The translations under genes were made by a program, and so were the position numbers. Below, one piece after another: positions 26,170-35,159 of a stretch of 56,233 nt of DNA. Where the stretch lies: assembly GCF_023195535.1 (NCBI RefSeq), contig NZ_JALPNF010000013.1:1-56233 (forward strand). The letters are read 5' to 3'. The notes under the pieces were generated by a model. It did not search any database. It saw only the letters and a list, made by a program, of their open reading frames with translations, and was not told the origin of the DNA. Position 1 is the first letter of the stretch, and every line of letters begins with the position of its first letter. This stretch comes from Sphingomonas faeni (GTDB lineage Bacteria > Pseudomonadota > Alphaproteobacteria > Sphingomonadales > Sphingomonadaceae).

Positions 26170-26865
26170 TCAATTGACCAATGGTACGAACAGCGCCGCG
26201 GCCGGAGCAAGAGACAGCAGATCGTAGCCGAGTGCCTTGATCCCCGAGGTGCCAACGACAACGTAGTCGCCGCTTTGTAAAATGGGGTCGCCTGATTGAC
26301 CGGCGCGAATATCGGCGATGTTGAACAGCGCACCATAGCGTTTGCCGTCAATGTTTCGGAACACGGCGACCTTGTCGACCGTCGCGGTTCGCGTTGCCCC
26401 ACGCGCCAAGGCTATAGCCTGAAGCAATGTGGTATCGCCTTGTAGTCCGTAGACGCCAGGAGTGTTGACGGCACCATCGACAGTTACGTTCTGTGCACGC
26501 GACTCCATGATAATCACCGATACGCGGGGATCGACAAGATAACGTGCGGCCAACCTCGACTGAATCTCCTTCGCGAACTGCTCGGTTGTCTTACCGGCGG
26601 CCATAATTCGACCGATGAGCGGCAACACCAGCGTACCACCGGTCTCGACCGGCGCATCCTTGACCGACATGTCGGGCTCGCGGAACACGGAGATGGTCAG
26701 CGTATCCTGAACATTGATCCGATATTCGGGACGGCTTCCTGCCGGCCGTGTGGCAGGAATAGTCTCATACGCACTTTGTCCGGCAGGCAATCCCTTCCAG
26801 TTTTCGGAAGAGACGCAGGCACTCAGCGGTATACTTGAGAGCAGGAAGAGAAAACGAGCCTTCAT
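26170..26865 (-). CDS. Outer-membrane polysaccharide export lipoprotein (Wza/GumB-like)
   Basis: Forms the outer-membrane channel for exopolysaccharide. Signal peptide with lipobox LSAC (mature Cys about residue 17), Poly_export domain (YRINVQDTLTISVFREPDMS) and SLBB domain (VTVDGAVNTPGVYGLQGDTT). 231 residues, the short GumB/GelD type rather than full Wza. Two adjacent ATGs; the second (26865) is five bases from AGAGG and is preferred. Followed by wzc after 70 bases. Confidence 0.88.
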   Translation of the reverse strand: MKARFLFLLSSIPLSACVSSENWKGLPAGQSAYETIPATRPAGSRPEYRINVQDTLTISVFREPDMSVKDAPVETGGTLVLPLIGRIMAAGKTTEQFAKEIQSRLAARYLVDPRVSVIIMESRAQNVTVDGAVNTPGVYGLQGDTTLLQAIALARGATRTATVDKVAVFRNIDGKRYGALFNIADIRAGQSGDPILQSGDYVVVGTSGIKALGYDLLSLAPAAALFVPLVN

Positions 26866-26988
26866 CATGGCCTCTAGCAAGTGACGGATCGGTTTGGGGA
26901 GGGTCCCGTCCGATCGAGCAGAGCGCTTACCCGCCGTTTGCTGGATTGGCTAGGGTGGGCCATAAACGGAATGGTTATCACAGGCACC

Positions 26989-28362
26989 TTACCGGTAGCG
27001 TCCTTGGCGACCCGGTTTGCTCTGGAGAAGTGTCGGTACACGGAACGGCGTCGGAGACGCTAAAATCGCGGCGAACACGGCAAACACGCAGGCGAGTAGC
27101 AAGGTACGCAGCGGATAATCGACTATCGAGGCGGCAAGCAGTATCACTATCCCCACTAGCACGGCAAGCATGGGCGCGAAATCGGGTGTGCCGATCCGGC
27201 CGCGTAGTCGTGCCCAGGCAGTCGTGATGAGCCAGCCGACAAACCCTAGAACTAAGATGACGCCCGGCACTCCGGCTTCCAAGGCGATCTCCATGAAGTC
27301 GGAATGCGCATGATTGGTAAAGGTCTGGTGCACCGCTTCCAGCGATTCAGCCATCCGGAATACCGGTACGAATGTACCCAGGCCAGACCCCCATGGTAGG
27401 AACTGGCGGATGGCGGTTAGCACGTCAGGCCAGAATACATAGCGCCCTTCCTGGGTCGCGCCGAACCGGTCGAGTGTCTCCTGCGCAATCGACGACTGCG
27501 CGATTACCACTGCGGCCGCCAGTAAAATGGCGAGAAATGCGACAGCTATTTTAGGATAGCGGCGCACTAGCGCCCATCCGCCCATCAGCGGAACACAGGC
27601 AACCAGTGCAACCGGAAGCAGAGCAAGGCCCGCACGGGAAAGGCATCCAACCACCGCGACCGCGAGAACCGCAATCACAATACCTGCGACCGTGCGTTGC
27701 GTGGAAGGCTGACGGAACCATACCATGCTGCGTCCCAGCATGGCGGCGAGGGGAATCGCGAGTACTAGCAGCGCAGCGTTATGGTTCTTGTTAGCAAAGA
27801 TGCCCTTGCCCTTGGTAGCATGCGGGGCGTCATAGAGAGTTAGCCACAGCGCGCCTTGCGCCTGAATCATCACCAAGATGGCACTGATCAACGCCGCACC
27901 AACGATAAGGACGAGAAGTTTGAGTTGTTCGTCGCGATTGAGATGCAGGGTCGCCACGAACATCGCGATTGGCGCTATGAGAAAATAGCCTGCTTCGCGT
28001 GTAGCGGTCGGGTCGAGGCTGAACGCCAGCCACGTATCCGGCGCGCCGACCACGTTCAGGACGTCAATGACCGCACCGCGTCCTGGTAAGCTGTGCCAGA
28101 CACCAGGAGGCAGGGGGATGGTCTGGACGATCACGAGTACGACAAGTGCTCCAATAAGGATGAAGGCGGTGGTAACCGACCGTCCACGCGGCGCACGCCA
28201 ACCACGTACAAAAAACCAGCCTAGTGCGACCACGCCACCTAGTTCGACGATCATCCGCTGTAGCGAGGCAACCGGGCTGCCACCGCCGGCAAGCAGGGCA
28301 AGGCCCAGCAATCCTGCCGCCACGACGAAATCTCCGCGGCGAATATCCTGTGCTAGGGTCAC
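26989..28362 (-). CDS. O-antigen ligase / Wzy-type polysaccharide polymerase
   Basis: Membrane protein with about 11-12 segments and the Wzy_C/O-antigen ligase signature: HATKGKGIFANKNHNAALLV and, in the large periplasmic loop, RFGATQEGRYVFWPDVLTAI, GSGLGTFVPVFRM, TNHAHSDFMEIALEAGVPGV. Start proposed at GTG 28362: GAGGAAAA lies just upstream and the protein then opens with VTLAQDIRRGDFVVAAGLLG. The ATG at 28584 would run into the divergent glycosyltransferase gene. Likely polymerises lipid-linked repeat units in the periplasm. A second polymerase-like gene is at 29655. Confidence 0.82.
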   Translation of the reverse strand: MTLAQDIRRGDFVVAAGLLGLALLAGGGSPVASLQRMIVELGGVVALGWFFVRGWRAPRGRSVTTAFILIGALVVLVIVQTIPLPPGVWHSLPGRGAVIDVLNVVGAPDTWLAFSLDPTATREAGYFLIAPIAMFVATLHLNRDEQLKLLVLIVGAALISAILVMIQAQGALWLTLYDAPHATKGKGIFANKNHNAALLVLAIPLAAMLGRSMVWFRQPSTQRTVAGIVIAVLAVAVVGCLSRAGLALLPVALVACVPLMGGWALVRRYPKIAVAFLAILLAAAVVIAQSSIAQETLDRFGATQEGRYVFWPDVLTAIRQFLPWGSGLGTFVPVFRMAESLEAVHQTFTNHAHSDFMEIALEAGVPGVILVLGFVGWLITTAWARLRGRIGTPDFAPMLAVLVGIVILLAASIVDYPLRTLLLACVFAVFAAILASPTPFRVPTLLQSKPGRQGRYR

Positions 28363-28465
28363 TTTTCCTCGCCCGTGATCTTCGATAGGACGCGCGTCTC
28401 GCACACCGAATTTGGGATGGCAACGGTAAGCCCGATCCAAGTCGTCCCACAGGCCTTCTTGAAAT

Positions 28466-29572
28466 ATGCCTTTTTTAACGTCTCCGCCGACCCACGACGT
28501 ACGCGAAAGCCAGAATGCACAGCATTCTCGACTTTGGTTCGTCGGAGCATTGCCCCCCCCGCTCAACGGCCAGTCGAACTGCAATAGCGCTATGCTCGAA
28601 GAGCTGACAGCACGTGGGGGAGCTATACTGCTTCATGATATCGGTGGGACTGCCGGCACCAAAGTGCGCGGCGTGTTGCGAGCGATGCTTGCAATACTAA
28701 CTGGCGGAAAGCAGCGTGACCGAGCTTATCTTTCGGTGCCGGGCCAAGCGGGTGTCTGGCTGTTCGTACCGCTCGTATTACTCATGCGGCTGCGCGGGAT
28801 CGTTCACGTTATCCACCATCATAGCTTTCGGCCGATCAATCTTGGTCCGGCACGCAACATGCGGATGCTGGTCGCTGCAGGTGGCGCATTCCAGCGGCAT
28901 GTGCTGCTGTCGACGAATATGAAAGACCGGTTCGCCGGCCTCTATCTGGCCGGGCATGATTATCGCGCAATTACTTTGTCCAACGCTTATTTGTTTGGCC
29001 CTCGATTAACAAACACGTTGCGACCAAGCCGGCCAATAACGTTGGGTCATATGAGCGTACTGACCCCAGAGAAGGGCGTCGCCTATCTGTTGGATGTGTT
29101 CGCAGTGCTGACGGCTCGGGGGCATGAGTGGCGTCTGGTAATTGCGGGACCTTGTGCAGACCCTTTGCTACATGACGCATTGACCGCCGCCGTCGCCGGT
29201 TATTGCGGCCGTGTTGAGTATCGCGGTGCGATCGATGGCGATGAAAAGGAGCGGTTTTTTGCCGATGTCGATCTGTTCGTCCTGCCTACGACGTTGATCG
29301 ACGAAGCCGAACCGCTGGTTATGCTCGAGGCATATGGCCGCGGCATTGACGTCGTGGCAAACGATACGGGATGTATCCGCGATCGTATTCGCACACGCGC
29401 CCACTTATTGACGCGCGATCGCAAGGCAGATGCCACGTTGATCGAGGCCGTGATCGGCGCGGCTGCGCGCGACTGGACAACCAATCGACAGGCCTGCGTC
29501 GATCATGCTGGCGCGATCAAGGTGCTGGCCGACGCCGAGGCGGCTGCGTTCTTTCCGCAGTTGCTAGCTTGA
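28466..29572 (+). CDS. Glycosyltransferase family 4 (GT-B)
   Basis: 368 residues. The N-terminus LWFVGALPPPLNGQSNCNSA is the usual opening of cluster GT4 enzymes, with HVIHHHSFRPIN in the acceptor half. The C-terminal donor half has LGHMSVLTPEKGVAYLLDVF, the GRVEYRGAIDGDEKERFF step and DEAEPLVMLEAYGRGIDVVA (the EX7E motif region). No strong ribosome site is seen before ATG 28466, but the protein begins correctly there. Coexpressed with the membrane protein at 29655. Confidence 0.82.
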   Translation: MPFLTSPPTHDVRESQNAQHSRLWFVGALPPPLNGQSNCNSAMLEELTARGGAILLHDIGGTAGTKVRGVLRAMLAILTGGKQRDRAYLSVPGQAGVWLFVPLVLLMRLRGIVHVIHHHSFRPINLGPARNMRMLVAAGGAFQRHVLLSTNMKDRFAGLYLAGHDYRAITLSNAYLFGPRLTNTLRPSRPITLGHMSVLTPEKGVAYLLDVFAVLTARGHEWRLVIAGPCADPLLHDALTAAVAGYCGRVEYRGAIDGDEKERFFADVDLFVLPTTLIDEAEPLVMLEAYGRGIDVVANDTGCIRDRIRTRAHLLTRDRKADATLIEAVIGAAARDWTTNRQACVDHAGAIKVLADAEAAAFFPQLLA

Positions 29573-29654
29573 GATGCCGAATTTGCCATCCACGCCAAGC
29601 CTGTGACATAGCCCGCGCGCTTCGCTTCCACTCGTATGCCCGGATTTTCGCGCG

Positions 29655-30947
29655 ATGAACGTCTATCTCATTCTGTTCGCGTTGTACGTCCTGGCGCCCA
29701 AGATCGATCTCTACACGATCGGCTCGGCCGCAATTCGTCCGGAAGATATTATCAGTGCGGTGACGTTCGTTATCTATCTTTTATCGGCTCGACGAAAGTT
29801 TTCGGTACCCGCTTATGCCAAAGCCTACCTGACTTTTATCGGTTTTGGACTGATATCTGCGGTCATAAACATTGCTGAAAGCGGTGCCGTCGGGATCGTC
29901 TATGGTATACGCCTCGCGCAGTACATGACATGGTTCTTCATTATGTACGAAGCGGCGCCACGGCTTAGTACTCGAGCGTTACGCTGGACCTGTCTGATAA
30001 TCTGTGCCGTCTTCATAGTTTGGGGCTTTGGCGAATATGCCGGCGTAATTCCACGGATTGGCAAGTTCACCGGCGCATCGCAGCGTTTGACAATCAACAC
30101 CTCTGGTCCATTCGAAACCTCGGCGATGCTGGCGATGCTGGCCTATGCTGCTCCAGCCTTCTGGTTGACGCCATTCATGATTGTGCTCATCTTCCTGACG
30201 CAAGCGCGGATCACGCTCCTTGGGGTTCTTGTTAGTTTTGCGGCAGCGCGGCCTGGTCGTACTATGGCGCTGGGATTTGCTGGAGCACTGGTGGCAACTG
30301 TAGCAGCGCAGCCGCTATATACAGCGATTAGTAAGTCGCGCCTTAGCCAATCCGAGACGCCACTCGCAATGGGTGGACTTTTATCCTATACGTGGCAGCG
30401 CGTGCCAGTAGTGCCGCGGCCGGCCTATTACCGTGAGCGGTTTCTGCAGGGATCGCAGATTTTTCGCTACATGCCGAACACACGCGGCGATCTCAGCTTC
30501 AAATATCGTGCGGTGCGTTGGCCGATAATTATTAGATCGACTGCTGCCCGCTGGCTACAATTTTTTATTGGCTGGGGGCCCGGAGCTTGGAGCAACGCTG
30601 TTGATGGCTATTACGTGCGCGTTTTTGGCGAGACAGGTTTGATCGGAATTGCACTTTTCGCAGGCTGGATTATTGTCGCACTGCGCACGCTCAAGCAGCG
30701 CAGTATCGGTAAGTTCTCGCTTGTCATGCTAGTGATCGCGGCGTTTTTCATTGACATCTTCTCCTCATCCAAGGTGATGCCGATCCTGTGGGTGTTTCTC
30801 GCGCTCGAACATGCTGGTCACCCGTTCGCATTCCGTTCAGCTCGACCACTGTTCCGTCGTATGCGCCGCCTCTTGCCAACGTTTGGGGCGGTGCCAGATG
30901 CGGTGTCGGGGTCGAGTGCCGTCCGTCCGGCGCATCGACCTGGCTAA
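29655..30947 (+). CDS. Wzy-like polymerase / multispanning membrane protein
   Basis: 430 residues, about ten membrane segments (VYLILFALYVLAPKIDLYTI, LSYTWQRVPVVPRPAYYRER in a large loop, IDIFSSSKVMPILWVFLALE). The long periplasmic loop with Arg-rich stretches and the FIGWGPGAWSNAVDGYY motif resemble polymerase/ligase proteins, but the family signature is weak. Two polymerase-like proteins in one cluster could mean one polymerises and the other ligates, or two polymers are made. Ends four bases into the convergent acyltransferase gene. Confidence 0.65.
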   Translation: MNVYLILFALYVLAPKIDLYTIGSAAIRPEDIISAVTFVIYLLSARRKFSVPAYAKAYLTFIGFGLISAVINIAESGAVGIVYGIRLAQYMTWFFIMYEAAPRLSTRALRWTCLIICAVFIVWGFGEYAGVIPRIGKFTGASQRLTINTSGPFETSAMLAMLAYAAPAFWLTPFMIVLIFLTQARITLLGVLVSFAAARPGRTMALGFAGALVATVAAQPLYTAISKSRLSQSETPLAMGGLLSYTWQRVPVVPRPAYYRERFLQGSQIFRYMPNTRGDLSFKYRAVRWPIIIRSTAARWLQFFIGWGPGAWSNAVDGYYVRVFGETGLIGIALFAGWIIVALRTLKQRSIGKFSLVMLVIAAFFIDIFSSSKVMPILWVFLALEHAGHPFAFRSARPLFRRMRRLLPTFGAVPDAVSGSSAVRPAHRPG

Positions 30948-31636
30948 GCCTGTGCCGATACGGCTGGCGCTATCGAACGCCTGACCTTTGCGGGGGTGCC
31001 CAGCGCCACGGCGTAAGCCGGGATCGAGCGGGTCACGATCGAGCCCGCGCCAATCACCGATCCCTCGCCGATCGTCACGCCATCGAGGATCGAGACGTTG
31101 TTGCCCAACCAGCATCGGTCGCCGATCGTCACGCCTTGCCGCGATACCGCGCCCGAGACGAAGCTGCCATCGGGCCCGGCTTCGTGCGATTCCGCGGTGA
31201 TGGTGAGGCCGGCGCCGATCTGAACGTCCTCGCCGATCGTCACCGGGCCGCCCAGGCCGATCACCGCATTGGGCCCGACATAGCTGCGCGCGCCGATCCG
31301 GAGGCCGACTGCGCGGTCGTTGAGACCGCTTCGGCTCTGGATCCACACCCGCTCGCGCAACGTGACACGGTCGCCGAGCACCAGCCCTGCGCTCGCCGCG
31401 CAATCGACATAGCCATATCCACCGATCGCCACGCCGCGGCCCAGAGCCAGCCGGCTCGCCTGCACGAACTGGATTCCGGGCCCGAGCAACAACCCGGACG
31501 GTCGCCGCAGCCGGATCACGCTCCACATTAGTCCGCGCAGGAACGGGATACCGCCTTTGGCGATCAGATAGCCGATATCGCTCGGCTCGATCGCATAGGT
31601 CCGCCCGGTAAGCTTCTTGATCAGGGTCACGATCAT
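30944..31636 (-). CDS. Left-handed beta-helix O-acyltransferase (hexapeptide repeat)
   Basis: 230 residues with repeated hexapeptides (LALGRGVAIGGYGYVDCAAS, VTIGEDVQIGAGLTI, VTIGDRCWLGNNVSILDGVT, IGEGSVIGAGSIVTRSIPAY, AVALGTPAKVRR), the trimeric acetyltransferase fold of the WcaF/NodL/CysE type. The catalytic His is probably that in ESHEAG. It probably acetylates a sugar or nucleotide sugar in the cytoplasm. Start overlaps the stop of the GT4 gene upstream (ATGA), so they are coupled. Confidence 0.82.
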   Translation of the reverse strand: MIVTLIKKLTGRTYAIEPSDIGYLIAKGGIPFLRGLMWSVIRLRRPSGLLLGPGIQFVQASRLALGRGVAIGGYGYVDCAASAGLVLGDRVTLRERVWIQSRSGLNDRAVGLRIGARSYVGPNAVIGLGGPVTIGEDVQIGAGLTITAESHEAGPDGSFVSGAVSRQGVTIGDRCWLGNNVSILDGVTIGEGSVIGAGSIVTRSIPAYAVALGTPAKVRRSIAPAVSAQA

Positions 31637-32892
31637 GCGGCTGCCTCCCGGGGCGTGGACACCACCGCGTGTTCGGACAGCGCCTGGCGATAGACCGCCA
31701 TTGTCCGCTGGTAATGACGCTCCGACGAAAACTCGTCTGCGGCGCGTGCGCTCCCGGCTGCCCCCATTCGGCGTGCTAGGTCAGGGGTCGACGCCAGCCG
31801 GGAGATCCGGTTGGTCATCGCGTCGACGTCGCCCGGAGGCACCAGGTAACCGTCGATCTCGTTACGAACGGTCTCGGCCAGTCCGCCGATCGCCGATGCG
31901 ATCACCGGTACGCCGTGCGCCAGTGCCTCGATCGAAGTGAGTCCGAACGGTTCGGGATACAGCGATGGTACGACTGCGCACAGCGCGCGCGCACGCTGTG
32001 CGGCCAGTCCCTTGGCGTCGAGGACGCCAAGCCATTCGATGTTGCCGAGATCGGCTGCTTGCGCCACCGCATCGGCCCGCGCCGCGCCGTCCCCGGCGAT
32101 CGCGAAACGGATATGGGGGAGTCGGCGCGCGGCCTCGATCAGCGTGAAGATCCCCTTGTGCGGCTCCACTCTGCCGGCGAACAACACGATATTGCGATCG
32201 GGAGCGTCTAGCGGGGCAGGTGGCAATGCGACTGGATGATAGATGGTCTCGATCCGGTCTGCAGCCATACCCATCGCGATCAATTGATCGCGCTGGTAGG
32301 CACTGATCGACAGATAGCGGGCGATGTCGCGCTTGTGCCCCAGCGCATCCGACAGCCGCATCTCGGCGACATTCCAGAGCGAGCGTGCCAGCGATCCCCC
32401 AGCGCAGCGATGCCGCACTGCCTGCCCATAGCGGCGATCGTGGCAGTCGGTGCAGACATGGCCGTCGCGGTAGAGCAGCGAGGTTGGGCAGACCGCGCGA
32501 TATTCGTGCATGGTCTGGACGATCGGAATGTTGCGACGTCGGATCTCGGGCAGGATCGCCGGCGTCAGCCGCTTGAAATAGCTGTGCAGATGGACAAGAT
32601 CGATCGCTTGTTCGTCCAGGATCCGGCCGATTGCCCGCCGTGCCGTGGGCGAGTAGAGCGTCCGCAATAGATCGCGCGCAGCGGTATCGGTGGTGGGCGG
32701 CGCGGGTGGAAAATAGCGGGCATAGTCGGTCGGCCGATTGGCCGGATCGGCTGCCGCAAAGGGCACGACATGATGCCCATACGCCGTTAATATCGCCTCT
32801 AGCTGAAACATCGCAACATCCATTCCGCCCAGGACATGATAGTTCTGGTTGACGTTGAGGATGCGCAGCGGTCGATCGATGTCAGGATTCAT
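31633..32892 (-). CDS. Glycosyltransferase family 4
   Basis: 419 residues, GT-B fold. N-terminal: RPLRILNVNQNYHVLGGMDV and DLVHLHSYFKRLTPAILPEI. An insert with Cys residues, AVCPTSLLYRDGHVCTDCHD, is typical of one subgroup that carries a small zinc-like knuckle. Donor half: NIVLFAGRVEPHKGIFTLIE and YPEPFGLTSIEALAHGVPVI (EX7E). Start ATG 32892. Middle gene of the leftward operon beta-helix protein, GT4, acyltransferase. Confidence 0.85.
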   Translation of the reverse strand: MNPDIDRPLRILNVNQNYHVLGGMDVAMFQLEAILTAYGHHVVPFAAADPANRPTDYARYFPPAPPTTDTAARDLLRTLYSPTARRAIGRILDEQAIDLVHLHSYFKRLTPAILPEIRRRNIPIVQTMHEYRAVCPTSLLYRDGHVCTDCHDRRYGQAVRHRCAGGSLARSLWNVAEMRLSDALGHKRDIARYLSISAYQRDQLIAMGMAADRIETIYHPVALPPAPLDAPDRNIVLFAGRVEPHKGIFTLIEAARRLPHIRFAIAGDGAARADAVAQAADLGNIEWLGVLDAKGLAAQRARALCAVVPSLYPEPFGLTSIEALAHGVPVIASAIGGLAETVRNEIDGYLVPPGDVDAMTNRISRLASTPDLARRMGAAGSARAADEFSSERHYQRTMAVYRQALSEHAVVSTPREAAA

Positions 32893-33066
32893 GGCATGCC
32901 AATCGAGCGCACTGCACTGCGGCGCGCGATCCGAACAGGACAATCTGGATGATAGCTCGCCCAGCCCGCGCGAGCCCGGGTGATCTGTTCAACTGGCAAT
33001 GTCATAGGTGCGCCTTGCATCGGCGAGGCCGCGACCGCAAGACGGGTGCGGTCGCGGCGATGAGGG

Positions 33067-34338
33067 CTATTCGCGCGTGAAACCGCCGACCGCCACCTCT
33101 ACCGTGCGGCGATATCCGTTGACGAACAGCTTGGCGGGATCGTGCCGGCGCGGCACGCGATTGTCGTGTATGTCGATATGCGCGAGCTGTTCCTCGGGCT
33201 TCGATCCCAATATCGTTGGTCGACCGAGGACGATCGGAACCTGCGCGGTTTTCGGCACGAACCGGTTGCCGGTCGCTGTTACCCGGCTGACATTGTAGCT
33301 GAGCTCGATCCCCGCCTTGTCGAAGCCGCGAATGTCGTTGTCGCGGATCATGACGCCGCCCGTATCGCCGCCCATTGCCACACCGATTGGCGTGCCGCTG
33401 ATCTTGTTGCGTGAGATCGTCAGGTTGCGGGGCTCGCCGTGGATGCGGTTGACGCGGACGCCTGCGGTCCGACAGTCGGTGATGACGTTGCGCGTGGCGA
33501 TGCAGTCCGCGACGGTCTCTAGGAACACGCCGATGCTGCTGCCGCGGATGATGTTGTCGGCGATCATCGCGCGGTGTGATGTCGCGACCGTTGAATGGCC
33601 TTCGGTGTCGTCGCCATACACGTCGATCGCGTTGTCCCGGCAGTTGTTAAGTCGGTTGCCGACGATTTCGATCCCGTCGAACTGCGAGCATTGGATGCCG
33701 ATGAAGCTAGTCCGCTCGACCAGATTGTTCGCGATCCGGAGATTGCGTGAAAGGTTGCCCGTCGTTCCCTGCAACATGATGCCTTGGCCGACCGCATCCC
33801 GGACCGCCATGTTCTCGACCGTGACGTCGATACACCGGCCCTTCCATCCCAACAGCACGGCCGCGCCGCCGAACTCGTCGCGGAATTGGCCTTGCGCTTG
33901 GCGACTGCCATCGATGCTAAACCCGCGCAAGCCAGCGCGGGCAAGCTCGCCTTGGCTGGCGATAATTCGGGCATAGGAGCCTGGGCCGAGCTGTGCGTCG
34001 GCGAGTTTCAGGATGCAGCGATCGCGGTCAGTACCGGCTAGCGTCACTCCGGATCGTAACGTCAGCCCGCTGCCGCCATCGCCATCGTCCGAGGGACGAT
34101 AACGTAGCAGGTACACGCCGGGATCGATCGTCACGACTCCACCACCAGCCTTGGCCACGGTATCTATCGCGCGCTGGATCGCGGCTGCATCGTCAGTGAC
34201 ACCGTCACCCTTCGCTCCGAACGCTCGGACGTTGCTGCCGCCATCCGTTCGCAAGCCTTGTCCGCAGGCTGCGGATGCCATGGCTAGCAACGTACTGCCC
34301 ATCATCCATCGCCGATCAATACCCGTACGATCGCGCAA
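33067..34338 (-). CDS. Exported right-handed beta-helix protein (pectate lyase 3-like), possible EPS lyase
   Basis: 423 residues. A signal peptide with twin Arg (GIDRRWMMGSTLLAMASAAC; the Cys could be a lipoprotein site) is followed by the Pectate_lyase_3 start VRAFGAKGDGVTDDAAAIQR and many beta-helix turns (IANNLVERTSFIGIQCSQFD, MIADNIIRGSSIGVFLETVA). Start TTG at 34338: AGGAGA lies six bases upstream, while the ATG eight codons earlier has none. Sphingan clusters contain a beta-helix lyase of comparable position (GelR/SpsR), so it probably trims the polymer in the periplasm; that is inference, and catalytic residues were not identified. Confidence 0.75.
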   Translation of the reverse strand: MRDRTGIDRRWMMGSTLLAMASAACGQGLRTDGGSNVRAFGAKGDGVTDDAAAIQRAIDTVAKAGGGVVTIDPGVYLLRYRPSDDGDGGSGLTLRSGVTLAGTDRDRCILKLADAQLGPGSYARIIASQGELARAGLRGFSIDGSRQAQGQFRDEFGGAAVLLGWKGRCIDVTVENMAVRDAVGQGIMLQGTTGNLSRNLRIANNLVERTSFIGIQCSQFDGIEIVGNRLNNCRDNAIDVYGDDTEGHSTVATSHRAMIADNIIRGSSIGVFLETVADCIATRNVITDCRTAGVRVNRIHGEPRNLTISRNKISGTPIGVAMGGDTGGVMIRDNDIRGFDKAGIELSYNVSRVTATGNRFVPKTAQVPIVLGRPTILGSKPEEQLAHIDIHDNRVPRRHDPAKLFVNGYRRTVEVAVGGFTRE

Positions 34339-34572
34339 TATCTGTCTCCTGCTGGCGGCCACCGTCCATCACGCTGCCGCGTTCCGTTTCGAATATCTAG
34401 TCGTAGGAACAACACACGTGCCTGAACAGGTCGACCGTACACTGCTGCCACGACTGATCCGCTTTGCCGGGCGCTACGACGCGTGACGCCCAAACAAAGG
34501 TCAGGGCAAGCAAGTCGCGGTCGCACTCTGCGCAATTGCTCCTGGCCGAGTGCAGGGCTATGTCGCCTGCCC

Positions 34573-35148
34573 ATGTCTTGCGTTCAATTGATCCGCCCCA
34601 GGCGCCACGGTGATACCCGCGGCTGGTTTACCGAAACCTACAACGTCGAGGCGTTCGCCAAGCTGGGCATCGCCTGCACCTTCTTGCAGGACAATCATTC
34701 GCTGTCGGTCCCCGCATTCACCCTGCGCGGCCTGCATTTCCAGACTCCCCCACGTGGGCAGGACAAGCTGGTACGCTGCATCCGCGGCCGGATCTTCGAT
34801 GTCGCGGTAGATATCCGCAAGGGATCCCCGACCTATGGACAATGGGTCGGCGCGGAACTGTCGGCTCAGAACGGCCATCAGCTTTTCATTCCGATCGGCT
34901 TCGCGCACGGCTTCGTGACGCTCGAGCCCGATTGCGAAGTGACGTACAAGTGCTCCGATACCTATGCGCCCGATGCCGATGGCGGTATCCGCTGGGATGA
35001 CCCCGCTCTCGGCACGGGCGGCATCGACTGGCCGATGCCGGCCGGCACCGTCCCCGAACTTTCGGCCAAGGACCAGGTCCAGCCGCTGCTTGCCGATTTC
35101 GACAGCCCATTCCCCTATGACGGCCGCCCGCTCGGCCCGCTCGTCTGA
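34573..35148 (+). CDS. rmlC: dTDP-4-dehydrorhamnose 3,5-epimerase
   Basis: Third step of dTDP-L-rhamnose synthesis. 191 residues with the cupin fold motifs RGWFTETYNVEAFAKLGI, FLQDNHSLS, TLRGLHFQTPPRGQDKLVRC (catalytic His in LHFQ), GRIFDVAVDIRKGSPTYGQW and FIPIGFAHGFVTLEPDCEVT. Starts the tight operon rmlC-B-D-A, with 11 bases before rmlB. ATG 34573 gives the family's normal length; the longer upstream frame is not conserved in character. The region 34339-34572 carries the divergent promoters. Confidence 0.93.
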   Translation: MSCVQLIRPRRHGDTRGWFTETYNVEAFAKLGIACTFLQDNHSLSVPAFTLRGLHFQTPPRGQDKLVRCIRGRIFDVAVDIRKGSPTYGQWVGAELSAQNGHQLFIPIGFAHGFVTLEPDCEVTYKCSDTYAPDADGGIRWDDPALGTGGIDWPMPAGTVPELSAKDQVQPLLADFDSPFPYDGRPLGPLV

Positions 35149-35159
35149 AGGACAGACCC

